Assembly (NCBI GenBank): GCA_964019695.1
Contig: OZ026531.1
Location: forward strand, 4,597,701 to 4,661,700
DNA from: Loripinus fragilis
Taxonomy: Eukaryota > Mollusca > Bivalvia > Lucinida > Lucinidae
DNA: 64,000 nt
Direction: 5' to 3'
In this document: one piece after another, positions 45,655 to 57,505 of the stretch
Numbering within the stretch: the stretch's first letter is position 1
Layout: each line of letters starts with the position of its first letter
Made by a program: the position numbers and the translations under genes
The notes under the pieces: model-generated
Seen by the model: only the letters and a program-made list of their open reading frames with translations
The model's database searches: none
Told to the model about the DNA's origin: nothing

Positions 45655-47150
45655 ATTATGTTACATAAATAAATATCTAGGCTTTGTGGTTTCAAAGAAG
45701 AAGTTTTTTTCTTGTTTTCCCTATATAATGCTGAGGCCCCCCAGGGGGTCTGTGCTCCCTTGATCCCTGAAAATAATGTATTCATCTCCCCGTCTCCCTG
45801 CAAATAATTTCCTTTTCTCCCTAAAAGTATTTGCCTTCGCTCCCCAAATCCCTAAAAATAGTTAAGCTCCTCCCCAAATCCCCAAAAATATAAGCCAATT
45901 CTCCCTAAAATGTATATATCTTTCCGTAGGATAAAATCACATACTTAAAAACTATGAAGCTATATAAGGGCGCATGGCTTAATGATCACTTAATGTTTTG
46001 TCTTATACATGTAAAGACAGGTCTTTGCCATGGAATACATGACATATAAATGCCATGGAATGCATGACATATAATTAATTTCAATAAAATGCATTATATA
46101 TGGCTCAAAATATGAGGTCATCCTTAAAATGTTGTTGCTGTACCTGGTAGAGTAGGCTTGGAGGTTTAGAGACATAAGACATACAATTCGGTTTTCTTTT
46201 TGGGAACAGGGGCTGATTTTTTCCAACAGCTTAAACTAGATTTTTCTAGACACTTTAGTGAAAGTATTTAACTATAAAAAGTCTTTTTTACAAGGACATA
46301 TTAGTTCCTATATGCTTGTTTAAATTCAGTTAAATCAAGTAAGTAATATATCTGATAAGCAATTTTCAAAAATTCATTTAAAAAGGGCTAATTACCTAAA
46401 AAGATAATGAAATAGCAGGTGTGTAGGTGGCCCCGTATTATTGTGTACACACACTGTTGCCAGGGGGGTTGGGGGGCATGCTCCCCGGAAATTTTTTGAC
46501 AAAAATGGTGTGATCTGGTGCAATCTGGGCGTCCCAAAGTATGTTATTACCAACTGCAACAATTGTAAGGAAAAAAATCAACAAGAAAACTTAATTGGCA
46601 TATTTCTCTCTCAGACCAATCTAGATGAGGATGTTAGTATGAAAATAAATACATCTAGAATTTACAAGGGGGGGTCTGGGGGGCTAGCCCCCCACAAGCA
46701 GAAGAATTTTTTTTAAAACTCAAACAAAATGGAGACTTTTCCTTATTTTTTTTGCTTTTTGGCAAGGCTCCCTATATCCCCAAAATTATGAGCTTGCTCC
46801 CTAGCTCCCCTAAAATAATTACCAGGTGCTCCCCAGGTCCCTGAAAATAAATGGCCATTCTCCCCAGATCCCCAAAACCCCTGGGGGGCCCCAATGCTAT
46901 ATCAAACATGTGACCCCGGTGGTGGGACCATTTTTGACCCCATGGGGCATTATTTGATCAAACTTGGTAGAGGTCCACTTGGTGATGCTAAATACAAAAT
47001 ATCAAGGCTCTCAGCCTTGTGGTTTCAGACAAGAAGATTTTTTCATATAAGCCTATGTAAAACTTGTGCCCCCCTGGGCGGGGCCATTTCTAGCCTTGGT
47101 AGAGATCCACTAGGTGATGCTAAATACCAAATATCAATAGCTAATTTCAT
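45655..47150 (+). mobile_element. HINE-like array P7, split by TIR element T
   Basis: Core units with TTGTGGTTTCAGACAAGAAG, TTTTCCCTATATAAGCC, TTGGTAGAGGTCCACT and AAATACCAAATATCAA. The first unit stops at CCTATATAATGCT and continues after element T with ATATCAAACATGTGACCCC. Joining the two around one AATGCT restores the unit seen at 56420-56460. Same core family as 56380-57505. Confidence 0.75.
45733..46892. mobile_element. TIR element T, 1.16 kb, 6-bp duplication
   Basis: AATGCT at 45727-45732 and 46893-46898. Ends GAGGCCCCCCAGGGGGT and ACCCCTGGGGGGCCCC. Both ends carry repeats of CTCCCCAAATCCCTGAAAATA. The centre has GGGGGGCTAGCCCCCC and GGGGGGCATGCTCCCC near 46470-46690. No frame. Exact superfamily unknown. 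Confidence 0.8.
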
Positions 47151-47167
47151 ACCGAGTTTTCCCGACG

Positions 47168-47550
47168 CATGCCCTTCTCTCAGAATTACATGTAAAAATC
47201 AGTTTACATGTAATTACATCTCATTTTATATGTTATTACGTGTAATTACATGTAATGTTACTGATTTGACATGTAAGTAACATGAAGTTACACGTAAAAT
47301 GAGAATTACATGTAAAGACATGTAAAACTCAACAGGTTTTTACATGTTATTACATGTTATTACATGTAAAAGTGAGACTTAGGAAACTTTTATATGGCAA
47401 AATATGTAAAAAGTTGGACTTAGCCAAAAAAAGAATCTGTAAAATGAACAACCTCAAGACTTAGAAAGTTTTTATCTGTAAAAATGTGTAAAAGTTCATA
47501 CTTAGTTTTATATTTGAAAATATGAGAACTTTGATTTTCCCCAACTCACC
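47168..47550. repeat. TTACATGTAA palindrome array O1
   Basis: CCCTTCTCTCAGAATTACAT at the left, then dense TTACATGTAA/TTACACGTAA words fading by about 47550. The same terminus occurs inverted at 55757 after a similar array. Confidence 0.75.
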
Positions 47551-47599
47551 AAACTGCCTAATACAAATTAGACTGTTATAATATATTGTTGATTTTTTA

Positions 47600-48168
47600 C
47601 GAACACCATTGCAAATGCTTTTAAGCCATCAAAATACCATGATTTACATTTAATTGCTCAATTAAACAGTCTAAACCTACGAGGATGACCATTTTTATTG
47701 TTTGTACTATTCATGAGGTTATTTGTTTTAGATTTAAAATTTAATTAATGTTCAATATATTCAAATAATCTACCATGAAAATACCATTAAAAGTAGTTGA
47801 AAGTAATGGCTGACCATGAATGTGATGGCATCTGATATTCAATGGGTCCATAACCTCTTGTTTAATGCCCATTATTAAAATATTTCTATGTAAATCCATA
47901 TCCAAGTCTGAACAGGAAAATAATGGCCAATGGAAACATGATCCTGAAAATTCATGGCCATAAAAATGAAAATTCCATTCTATATACATGTACCATTATA
48001 TATAATTTGAGGCCATCAAACTAGCATAGGTAGACATTTCATAAGGCCATTGTTTCTGATTTTAAGCCATTAAAATGCCATGAAATCACATTGGATCGCT
48101 CATTCAAAAACTAAACTAATGAAAATGGTCATTTTTCATTGTTTATAAATTATTTATGGGGTTTATAT
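47600..48168. repeat. Repeat with direct ends and ATGGCCAT words
   Basis: TTTTAAGCCATCAAAATACC with ATGACCATTTTTATTG at 47619-47705 is repeated as TTTTAAGCCATTAAAATGCC with ATGGTCATTTTTCATTG at 48060-48150. Between them are many CCATTAAAA/AATGGCCAT words. Possibly a relative of element W (2891). Confidence 0.5.
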
Positions 48169-48174
48169 ATACAT

Positions 48175-49215
48175 TGTAGCCATTAGTTCAAAAGATATAG
48201 TGCAGACACGGCTTTCTCACAGAGTTATATGACACTAGTGACCTTGAAAATTAAGTAAATGTCACAAAAATTTAATAATGTCCTCTCAATGTGTCTGTGC
48301 GAGTTTAGTCAAAATTCTGGCCAATGGTTCAGAAGGTACAATGCAGACAAGACGTTTTCATAGTTATATGACCCTGGTGACCTTGAAAATTAGATCAAGG
48401 TCGCCAATTTCAATTAATTCTTAAGATCCTCCCAGTGGTGTATCTGTGCCAGTTTGGTCAAAACCTGGCCATTAATTTAGAAGAAAGAGTGCAGACAAGG
48501 CTTTTTCCTAGTCATATTTGACCATGGTGACCATAAAAATTAGGTCAAAGTCACCAAAATCTAATCATTTCTAAAAGTTGTTCAAATGATGTTTCTGTGC
48601 CAGTTTGGTCAAAAATCAGGCCATTGCTTCAGAAGATAGAGCACAGGCAATGTTTTCATAGATATATGACCCTAGTGACCTTGAAAACTAGATCAAGGTC
48701 ACCAGTTTCTGATCATTTTTATCATTCTCCCAATGGTGTTTCTGTGTCAAGTTGGTCAAAACCTGGCCATGAGTATAGAAGAAAAGATGCAGCCAAGGCT
48801 TTTTCATAGACATAAATGACCATGTTAACCTTGAAAATTGAGTCATGTATGGTCACCAAAAGCTAATAGTTTTTTAAAGTCCTCCCATTGATCGATGTAT
48901 CCGTGGCAGTTTGGTCAAAATCTGGTCATTGCTTCAGTTCTGAGAGTGCAGACAATGTTTTTTCAAAGAGCTTTATATGACCCTGGTATCATTCAACATT
49001 AGGTCAAGGTCACCAAGATCTTATCATTTCCTTAAAGCCATCACAATGATGTATCTGTGTCAGCTTGGTCAAAATATGCCAAATATGGCCATTGGTTGAG
49101 GATATAAAATCCAAGTTTTTTTTATGGTTGTATGACCTTGATAATGACCCTGGTGACCTTAAAAATCGGTAAAGATCACTTAACTGAAATTAGATCAACT
49201 GCTCCAGCTAATGTC
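48175..49215 (+). mobile_element. HINE-like tandem array P5
   Basis: Seven units of about 145-150 bp with GCCAGTTTGGTCAAAATCTG, GTGCAGACAAGGCTTTTTCA, TATATGACCCTGGTGACCTT and GAAAATTAGGTCAAGGTCAC. No clear terminal hairpins; it merges into unassigned AT-rich DNA at 49220. Confidence 0.6.
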
Positions 49216-49219
49216 TGAA

Positions 49220-50270
49220 CTTTCATGATCTTTCATGGTCATAAAAAAAATCTTGAAAAGCAAGCATTTGCCAGGAGGTACATTTTCTGAAGAATTTATG
49301 TATCAATGTTCTAGGGCTGGGGCCAGTCTAAATTTGAAAGTAAGGAATAGAGCCAAGATGCGCACAAATCATCCCTTTGTATGATACATAACTTTTATAT
49401 AGTATCGTCTCAATGTTCCAAAAGTAAACAATGCGTGTTTTACCAGTGCCATTTTTTTTTCAAAAAGAAATACTTGTTGTTATTGCGTCCCTTGGCGGAA
49501 GTGAGGTCGCTTTAGCTTTTGTTTCAATTTTCGAAATTTTCTCAAAACACGTGCGTCAGGAAATAAATTGCAACGATCATTATGCACTTGCGAAGCCTCG
49601 TTAGTATAGCTGTCCATTGATGAACCTATTGTGTAAGTATTTCCTTTTATTTACTTTTATGTACAGTATCGAACGTTTGTGTATCAAACAAAAAAATCGA
49701 TCGTCATTTCAAGAAAGTTTGCTGCACTGTTTCCTATGGCCCAAAATTGTTATTTCCTTCCACAATCTCTTCCATTATGTGTTTAATTTAGTTTGTAAAA
49801 CGAGAGAACAATGTTTTCAAACTTAACTTTACTTTTCTCCATTAATTGTGATGTTTTATTTCTGGAATTGAGGAAATCTCGACAGGTTCCCCACCCACTA
49901 GGCTTGCATTACGGAGAAAATAATTAGTTGTACTTTAGGAGCCTGAGTTTTAAAAATAATAAGCATGATATTTTGATTAAATAAAAGCAAGGTCTTACTG
50001 CAAGGAAGCAGCAACCTAAATATTTTGTAAGGCATTTAATTTTGGCAGATTGAAAGATTACCTATCTGTAATTTCAATAACTAGTTGGGCTATGAAAAAC
50101 ATTCTGCAGGAGCAAAGGCATATGGAAGTATCTGTTTGAGTTTCAAAATAAAAGTAAAACTTTATAAAGGCAAGAACAAACAGCATCGTGAAGTAAATGT
50201 GATCACTGAATTAATCAATTTAATAAAATGTTTTTAATATTGAGTGAGGATATTTCACTAGAAAGAGTCT
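49220..50270. other. Unassigned DNA
   Basis: No repeat family or gene that I can support. The frame at 49617-49826 is short and unmotivated. Confidence 0.35.
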
Positions 50271-50276
50271 GGAGAA

Positions 50277-50610
50277 AGCGTGGTAGCTCAGTGGTTAGGC
50301 ACTTGCCTCTGGTGCTAGAGGTCCCAGGTTCGATCCCCGCTCGCGGCGAGGAAAATTTCGGTGTCCGAACACGCTTTACCTAGTGTCATTTGCAGGGATG
50401 ACACTTGATAAGTGCATCGTCCTTCGGATCGGGACGTTAACTGGATGTCCCCTGTGCAGGGAGAGTCACCCCTTGTGCAGGTTGAAGAACCCTACGGTAA
50501 TTTCGATATGGTTACTTGTAGGCTTTCATCCTGCACCCAGAGTGTACAAAGTTCACCTGCCGATAATACTCGAAAGAGGGTCTGGCAGTATATAGAGAAA
50601 GAAGAGAAAG
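50277..50610 (+). mobile_element. 330-bp tRNA-headed SINE, family 2, copy 2 (full length)
   Basis: Head AGCGTGGTAGCTCAGTGG, CTTGCCTCTGGTGCTAGAGG, perfect B box GGTTCGATCCC. The body has CGTGTTCGG-type sequence, TGCAGGGATGACACTTG, GGGACGTTAACTGGATGTCC, CCCTTGTGCAGGTTGAAGAA and GGCTTTCATCCTGCA, with an (AGAAAG)n tail. Intact B box and length match copy 1. GAGAAAG occurs on both sides but also belongs to the tail, so the duplication is uncertain. Confidence 0.85.
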
Positions 50611-50613
50611 AAA

Positions 50614-50782
50614 ATATGATATGTCGAATATGGATAATTTTGTATTGATACAAATATCATATCGAAAGATTTGACTGATACGCAGACCTAGGGAAAACCT
50701 ATCGTATGATATAGCGAATATTAATAATTTTGTATCAATACAAATATCGTATCCAAAGATTTGACTGATAAGCAGCCCTAGT
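50614..50782. repeat. Two direct 90-bp copies
   Basis: GAATATGGATAATTTTGTAT...AAAGATTTGACTGATACGCA at 50624 and again at 50714. Each copy holds an ATTTGTAT/ATACAAAT inverted motif and ends with GCAGCCCTA-like sequence; a diverged relative ends at 51447 (CCCAGCACTAG). Confidence 0.65.
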
Positions 50783-50789
50783 ACGCTAC

Positions 50790-51330
50790 AGTATTTTGGT
50801 GTATCTCAATCGAAACATGAAAAACAAACGATGTTGATCTAAATATAATCCCTTTTTCTTTCTAAATTTAAAATGTGCTTGCATGTTTCCTTCAGAATAA
50901 TGACACATGACATGTACACGAGAAAAAGCTGTGTAAACTGATTGAAGTATTGCCAACATGACGTTTTGTATATCTGTGACTTAGTCACTTACGCTGTGAA
51001 ATAAAAATCACATCTGGGTTGTAATTGTTTTGTTGAGCCTGCTCATGCATAATGTTTAGGTAACTTCTCATTCTGTAGACAGTCAGTTCATTAAAATATT
51101 ATTAAACATAAATCATGTTTTTGCTATTTATCGCATTTAAAAAGCAGTTATTTGAAAACATACGCCAATGGGCGTAGACAGTATTTATAGGAGAACGAAC
51201 ATGACGAAAATACAAGTCTTTTTTTACTGAAGTTTAAAATATTGGCCAGGTACATTGGTAAACTAAAATGCTTTAATAGGAAACAGGTTGTTATGGGGTT
51301 CAAAAGCTGAAAGCTGGTTTATTAGTTATT
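50790..51330. other. Unassigned AT-rich DNA
   Basis: Nothing recognised. Confidence 0.35.
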
Positions 51331-51533
51331 CATATTGTTGGGTCCTTCTCTTTTCAGTGAGAAAATATTAAATGATAATGAATATCAATCATTTTGTATA
51401 GATATTCATATTGTTACGAAAAAATGATCGATACCCAGCACTAGTGTAGACCCAAATCTGACTTCTCCTGTAGGAACAATTTGAGCTGGGTCCATACTGT
51501 TGACCTCATTAGGTTACCTAAATAAGCCGCAAC

Positions 51534-51763
51534 ATGAGATTTCCAACATTGTGGTATGTGCGACCAGTAAATGCTCAGACCAGCCTGCACATATGTGCAG
51601 TCTGATCAAGAGCCTTTGCTAGTCAATTAAATATTCTATGACTGTTAAGCTACTGACCGAACATCATTTGGAATTTCTATAGGCTTAAAAGGAGGCTGCA
51701 CACGCTCATCTGAGTCTACACTTGTCAAAATGCCACATTGTTGGAAATCTCATGTCATGGCTC
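51534..51763. mobile_element. Foldback element E, copy 4
   Basis: AAGCCGCAACATGAGATTTC left (first G lost) and the inverted GAGCCATGACATGAGATTTC right. Interior GTCTGATCAAGAGCCTTTGC and CTGACCGAACATCATTTGG. Flanking bases AAAT/ATTA do not match. Confidence 0.8.
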
Positions 51764-52344
51764 ATTAAATTTTAATTATGATTGTCAATGATGTACAGCA
51801 GACAACTTAAGCAGATGACATTTTGAGTTTTTGATGCAGTTTTTTTCTGGCGCTTTTATGGTTGATAGACAAGGTCTTTAGACACACATGAAATATTTTT
51901 TTCAGGGCATGAAAATGGATATTGCTAGACTGACAGTGACACCATCCTTCCCAGCCTTAAAAATTTCCGAAACCAGCACAAATGCCTATAAAGTCGTCAG
52001 GTGAAGTGATACTAGAAGTGAACCGTCCTTGTTTGTGTAAACTAAACTTAACAATGTGAGTACAAAATAATCGTCATATTGTTTTACACTATTTGCCTGC
52101 GTACATCACACACCTTTTAAATGCACAACGGTCTTTTGAGCCAAATCCGCAGGGAAGTCTTGCTTAGAACTCGGTGTAAGACACACATCAGTTTAAGAGC
52201 TATAGGTTCGCCAGAAGATGCTCAACCCTTTTCATTCTGATTGATTTTCCAATCATGCACTTTATAGAATATAGAATTGCCCATTTTGTATTTGAAGGGG
52301 TCACAGGTAGATTTTTCAAAATTACGAATATGGTGTATTTCTGC

Positions 52345-52640
52345 CATGAAGATTTGGTTTTGTCTTTACAAAACAGTGCAGACCCTGATGAAATGTTAAT
52401 TGTAGTTGCGGGGGAGTGCAGTGGTAGAGTGCTTGACTCGAGACTGAGGGATTGCAGGTTCGGCTTCGCCGGCGGCACTGTGTTGTATCCTTTAGCAAGA
52501 CACAATAATCCCTGCTTAGTACTTGTTCAACCCAGGAAAAATTGTTGAGTGGGACATAAAGAATCAAGTCAAACAAATCAAATCATTGTAGTTGCATTTC
52601 ATCATGGTCTTCACTGTTTACCAAAGAATCTGGATATATT
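52345..52640. mobile_element. Small hairpin repeat interrupted by a SINE
   Basis: GCAGACCCTGATGAAATG at 52379 faces CATTTCATCATGGTCTTCAC at 52594. An uninterrupted relative, GAAGACCCAGATGAAATGC...TTTTTCATCAGGGTCTTA, is at 54843-54893. The SINE sits in the loop. Confidence 0.7.
52410..52584 (+). mobile_element. SINE family 1 with 11-bp duplication
   Basis: ATTGTAGTTGC at 52399-52409 and 52585-52595. Head GGGGGAGTGCAGTGGTAGAG lacks GGCTCA of the A box, CTTGACTCGAGACTGAGGGA follows, body TACTTGTTCAACCCAGGAAA, 3' AATCAAGTCAAACAAATCAA. A clean recent insertion. Confidence 0.9.
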
Positions 52641-52654
52641 GATAATTTTAGATT

Positions 52655-52985
52655 TTTATGCCTGCTTTTTTCTCTAATTTTGAACTCCATAGAAACCAAA
52701 GTCCATCCGTCGTCTGTTTCATTTCTGGTAAAGTTTTGTATCTGCTCCTAAACTGTTGGACGTACATGTAGCAGCTTCAACTTTACAGGTGCAAATAGGT
52801 AAGGTGTATTTGACGATTGCCTGGGCAACAATTTGTGTGACCTTGGTCTCAAGGTCAAAAGTTAAATAATGTATTTTCTTGTCAATGCAAAACACTTGGA
52901 CCTAGCAACTTCAAACTTTGCAGGTGCATAGGTTACATGATGTACTGGACAACATTTCATGTGACCCTTCAGCAGGTATTTGCAG
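52655..52985 (+). mobile_element. Partial HINE-like element, P2 family
   Basis: GCCTGCTTTTTTCTCTAATT, TCCATCCGTCGTCTGTTTC, then two core units with TGTGACCTTGGTCTCAAGGT and AACTTCAAACTTTGCAGGTG. The core is truncated and no right terminus is seen. Confidence 0.65.
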
Positions 52986-53770
52986 TCAAGTCTTAAAAGC
53001 AATGTTTTCAAATTTTTTGTATGGAAGATTTATTTTGTCATGAATTAATTTCTGTTTTACTGAAAAATGGCTCAGTACAATGTGAAAAGAGATTTAATGT
53101 CATGAGAACTACATTGTCTCAGATCAGATTATGCATCCACATAATTTTATCAGAGCCATTGTTTGCTGTCTGGATACTGCCTATTCATTTTTTAAACTAG
53201 CCTTTGGCTAGCCAGGCCTATGTAGTAAAGTTAGTAAAGGCTTGTTTTTTTATTTTTCAGCTTTTAACCATGTTCACAGATCCTTTTAAATAGAAGAGTA
53301 TACTACATGTACATTTATTTGTTGGTGCTTCCGAAGATCTATTCACATGTTATAACCTATCAGTCCGGGAAAGGTACCATTCCTTAGCTATCTGCTAAAT
53401 CCTAATGCTGGTTTGTACAAAGATGCGACGCTTTTTGGCTAAATGGAACATCTTACACTCTGCTACAAGACCATAAACTCTGCTGTTAGACACCATCTCA
53501 TGAACTGTGCACTACATCCAGGTACAAGAAAAGACCTAACAAGAGTTAGACAGTGTTAAGAAACTTCACAAGTTTGAATATTTGTGTTTCTATAGATCTA
53601 CCTAATGAAGCTGATTTGAATGCACCTTACAATTTGCAAAATGATAGATTATAGAAGACTCTGACACTTACAGGCTGCTGTACAGAATCATTGTGCTTTC
53701 TGCACATGGGTGAAAGTTTAAAATTTCCAAAATCCTAAATTTTTGAAACTCCACCTCAAAATGTACAAAC

Positions 53771-54237
53771 AGAGCTCGCACAGACCTGGAAAAGTTCTTG
53801 AATTTGACCTTGGTCCTGGAAAATTCCTGGAATTTTAAAAAAAGCGCCTTTTGTCCTGGAATTGTCCTTGAATTTTGTAAAATTTTGAAAATATGAATTA
53901 GTCCTTGAAAAATATAAAATAAGAGTCCTTTCGGATTTATGGGATGCGCAAAAAAAACTTTCTGAAAATCGCCCAAAACTGAGTGAAAATCACTAGATAC
54001 ATGTCCAAGAGCAAGGTGTGACTCCTATTCTATTCAATTTGTGCAACAGTCCCGTTTTTTATCACCGGAATCAGGATCAAAGAAAACAAGCCTTTTCACT
54101 TCGATGTTTTCGGCTGAAAGAAGTGCATTTTTTGCATTGTTTAATACAAAATTGGGAAGAAATTGAGTCCTTGAAAAAGGAAAAAAAGCCCTGGAATAGC
54201 CCTTGAATTCTGTTTTCCCATTTACGTACAAACCCTG
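53771..54237. mobile_element. TIR element Z flanked by TACAAAC
   Basis: TACAAAC at 53764-53770 and 54238-54244. Ends AGAGCTCGCACAGACC and, inverted, CAGGGTTTGTACG. Words CCTGGAAAATTCCTGGAATT and GTCCTTGAATTT occur in both orientations. Probably hAT-like; the duplication length of 6-7 bp is ambiguous because one base is shared with the end. Confidence 0.6.
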
Positions 54238-54559
54238 TACAAACTATCAACATTTTTTTTTAAAATTCAAATTCAGAAAATTTGAAATCTAAGTAAGAAA
54301 ACTATTACAATCTGTTGAATTCTGCATTTTAGGCTGACTTTCAAGATAAAGTCAGCCTCAAAATTCTGAATTCAGGAATAATCTTGAAAACTTTCACCCA
54401 TGGATGTCTTCAAAGAAAACCCAGAAAGTGCTGTGTAATTGCATAGAGAAAAGCAATGACAATCTTTTTTTGTGTTTTAATGGGACAAAGACAAATTTTT
54501 AGTAGACTAAGTAGGCCTCTAAATCAAGCATGTAATGAAAAATTACTTGTTTTATTTTC

Positions 54560-54640
54560 AACCAAAACATATGGTGTGGGTATGCAAAAGAATCGTTTCA
54601 ATCAACCGTTCTTTTCAGCACCCAAAACAAATGTTAAAAT
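54560..54640. mobile_element. Foldback element Q, copy 4
   Basis: AAAACATATGGTGTGGGTAT, arms ATGCAAAAGAATCGTTTC and ACCGTTCTTTTCAGCACCC. Diverged, ends not found. Confidence 0.55.
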
Positions 54641-55239
54641 TGATGGCAACGAAAATATTTTCAAATATTACACTCCAACTTTTTGTTTATCAGAACCTAG
54701 CACTATTACATGTAGCTATTTAATAAATTATGATTAATGTTTAACCATGTTAAGTCTTTAAATACAGCCTCATTTTGCAACAGTATTAATTTAGTAACCC
54801 TTTGAATGCTAATTGCTCCTAAATGTGTACTTTGGCTTTACAGTGAAGACCCAGATGAAATGCTGCATTATGCAGTTTTTCATCAGGGTCTTATCTATAC
54901 TATTTGCTAAAACAGAAACAATCTTCAGAGAAAGAAGTGTAGCTAAAATAATATCATACATTGCAGGAATAATGTTGGGATGGACCAGCTCAAACCATTT
55001 TGTGTAAAAAAAGTAAATGTTTAGCCAAGATGAACTTCTATTTTTGGCCCCATATATAAGCTATTCAAATATATTCATAGTTTTGCTCTAAGGTGCATTT
55101 ACCTGTAAAGGATTGTTCATCCAGTTTTATAAAGGGCCCATTAAAATTTTAATGGGAAATGGATTATCAGCCCATTTATAGGGCCTAGCTTTATCATTTT
55201 TGCCATTTATGGGCCAACAATATCCCTGCATTATATGTA

Positions 55240-55757
55240 TAATATTCTAAAACATATTTACGCGTAAAATTGAAATTGTATGTGTACTCTACATGTAAAA
55301 TTTTGATTTTACATGTAAAATCTGTGCTTTGAGCATTTTCTATTCTATGTGTAGAATTTTAATTTTACATGTAAAATGCTACATTCTTATTTTACGCGTG
55401 AAATTCTGTGGGTTAAGCTTTAATATTTACACGTAAAATTCCACATGTAGAATTTTAACTTTACATGTAAAAACTCTACATGTAGAATTAAATTTACGCG
55501 TAAAACCCAACATGTCAGTTCAAGAATTTGTAATAGCAGACATTTATTTACGTGTAAAAATCATGTTTCTTTAGAGCTTACATGTAAAGACGCGTTATTA
55601 CATGTAAATTTTTAAATGTTGAAGTCTTCTCTCCTTTTTGTTTAAATTTTTTCTACACGTAAGAACCTGTAAACTTCAGTCCGAATACTCCACGTAAATA
55701 TTATTACATGTAAAAACATGTAAATTACGCGTTATAACATGTAGTTCTGAGGGAAGG
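55240..55757. repeat. TTACATGTAA/TTACGCGTAA palindrome array O2
   Basis: Dense ACATGTAAAA and TTTACGCGTAAAA words, ending ACATGTAGTTCTGAGGGAAG GG at 55757. The terminus is the inverse of that at 47168. Confidence 0.75.
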
Positions 55758-55759
55758 GT

Positions 55760-56370
55760 TCCGTTTATCTCTGAGCCCTTCCGAGTAGAAAAATATCTGG
55801 CCAATCAAAAAAACTTCCCAACAACGTGACGTATATTTAAATAAGCATGCAGCTACCTAATGTTGACAAATGAAAAGGTACGAATTTACGTAATTTTCGG
55901 TTATATTAGGAATTTCTATCACTAGATTGGCTTGATAGATCGATGCCACACTGCCAATGATGTTTTTGGGGAGATTTTGAGTCATTCTTCAAACGGTGAA
56001 ATGTTTACATGAGCACCCTCTCAGTCACGCGTCACCGGTCCTGTGATGTTCTCTATACTGCCCTCGGATTGTAAACACAACAGCGCTGTTTGAAAAATCA
56101 TTAAAATTGGTTTTCCAGGTAAGAAAAAAAGTACAAAACGGCGCTAAGTGCCCCTTACAACTAATCTTCACTTCGCATACAATTTATACAAGCCTATTTG
56201 CTCACAAAACAGAATTTACTTTTGTATTTTGATGCACGCCTCGAGCACATGGCTACTCGGCCTCGTGGTAACGGGAGTTATGTTGATTGGCTGATGTAGT
56301 CATGTGATACAAGTCCATGTGACTTGAATCCCGAAAGAGTTCCGGAAAAGTACGGAAGGCCTGTGAAATC
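55760..56370. other. Unassigned DNA
   Basis: No repeat, RNA gene or supported frame. Confidence 0.35.
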
Positions 56371-56379
56371 AGCTATAGT

Positions 56380-57505
56380 CTGAGGCCTTCTGGTTTCAGA
56401 CAAGAATGTTTTTTCTTGTTTTCCCTATATAAGCCTATGTTAAACATAGGCCGACCATTTTTGACCCCCAGGGCATTATTTGAACAAAATTTGGTAGAGG
56501 TCCACTAGGTGATGCTACAAACCAAATATCAAGGCTCTAGGCCCTGTGGTTTCAGACAAGAATATTTTTCACGTTTTCCCTTAACAAGCCTTTGTAAAAC
56601 ATTTGACCACCAGGTCAGGGCCATTTTTGGCCCCAGGGGTATAATTTGAACAAACATGTTAGAAGTCCACTAGTTGATGCTACATACCAAATATCAGGGC
56701 ACAAGGCCTTTCGGTTTCAGACAACCTGAGTTTTGTTTGAAGCTTACATATAGGTATCTGTTGAAAGCTGGCCATGTCCCTGTTGACACCTGGGGTGAGG
56801 CCATTATTGGCCGAAGGGGCATAATTTGAACAAACTGGGTAGAGGTCTACAAGGTCATGCTACATTCCAATTATCAAGGCTCTAGGCTTTATTTTTTCAG
56901 ACAACAAGATTTTTTTTTGTTTTCCCCATATAAGCCTATGTAAAACATATGACCCCTGGGGTGGAGCCATTTTTCGCCACAGGGGCATAATTTGAATTAA
57001 CTTGGTAGAGGTCCACTAGGTGATGCTACATACCATATATCAGGGCTCTAGGCTTTATGGTTTCAAACAAGAAGATTTTTTATGATTTCCCCCATATAAG
57101 CCTATGTAAAACATATGACCCCTGGGGTGGGGCCATTTTTCGCCCCAGGGGCATAATTTGAACAAACTTGGTAGAGGTCCACTCTATGATACTACATACC
57201 AAATATCAAAGCTCTAGGCCTTGTGGTTTCAGAGTAGAAGATTTTTAAAGTTTTCATCTTGAAAATCTATTTTTAGCCTGTGTGACCTAGATATGCAATG
57301 GACTGGAACCATTTGAACAATTTTTAAAGAAGCCCATATAACGATCATTCCTACCAAGTTTGGTCAAAATCCAACCAGTAGTTAAGGAGGAGATATCCTT
57401 TGAAGCAATTGTTGACGACGGACGACACAAGTCACACAACACAAGATGGACAACGGACATCCAACAATCACAATAGCTCACCATGAGCCAATGGCTCAGG
57501 TGAGC
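56380..57505 (+). mobile_element. HINE-like element P8
   Basis: Six core units of about 165-170 bp: TGGTTTCAGACAAGAAGATT, CCTATGTAAAACATATGACC, CCTGGGGTGGGGCCATTTTT, GGCATAATTTGAACAAACTT and TAGAGGTCCACTAGGTGATG. Then GACGGACGACACAAG and a 3' hairpin built on CACCATGAGCC and GGCTCAGGTG (57480-57503). The last 314 bp are repeated immediately at 57506-57826. Confidence 0.7.

Noticed and set aside
50277..50350. Possible functional tRNA gene at the SINE family 2 head
   Set aside because: The anticodon loop appears to be six bases and the head is joined to a 250-bp body also present at 40785.
52255..52548. 97-codon plus-strand frame
   Set aside because: It runs through a SINE and a hairpin repeat.
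56100..56130. CAGGTAAGA as a splice donor of a host exon
   Set aside because: No open frame upstream and no acceptor partner; such sequences occur by chance.
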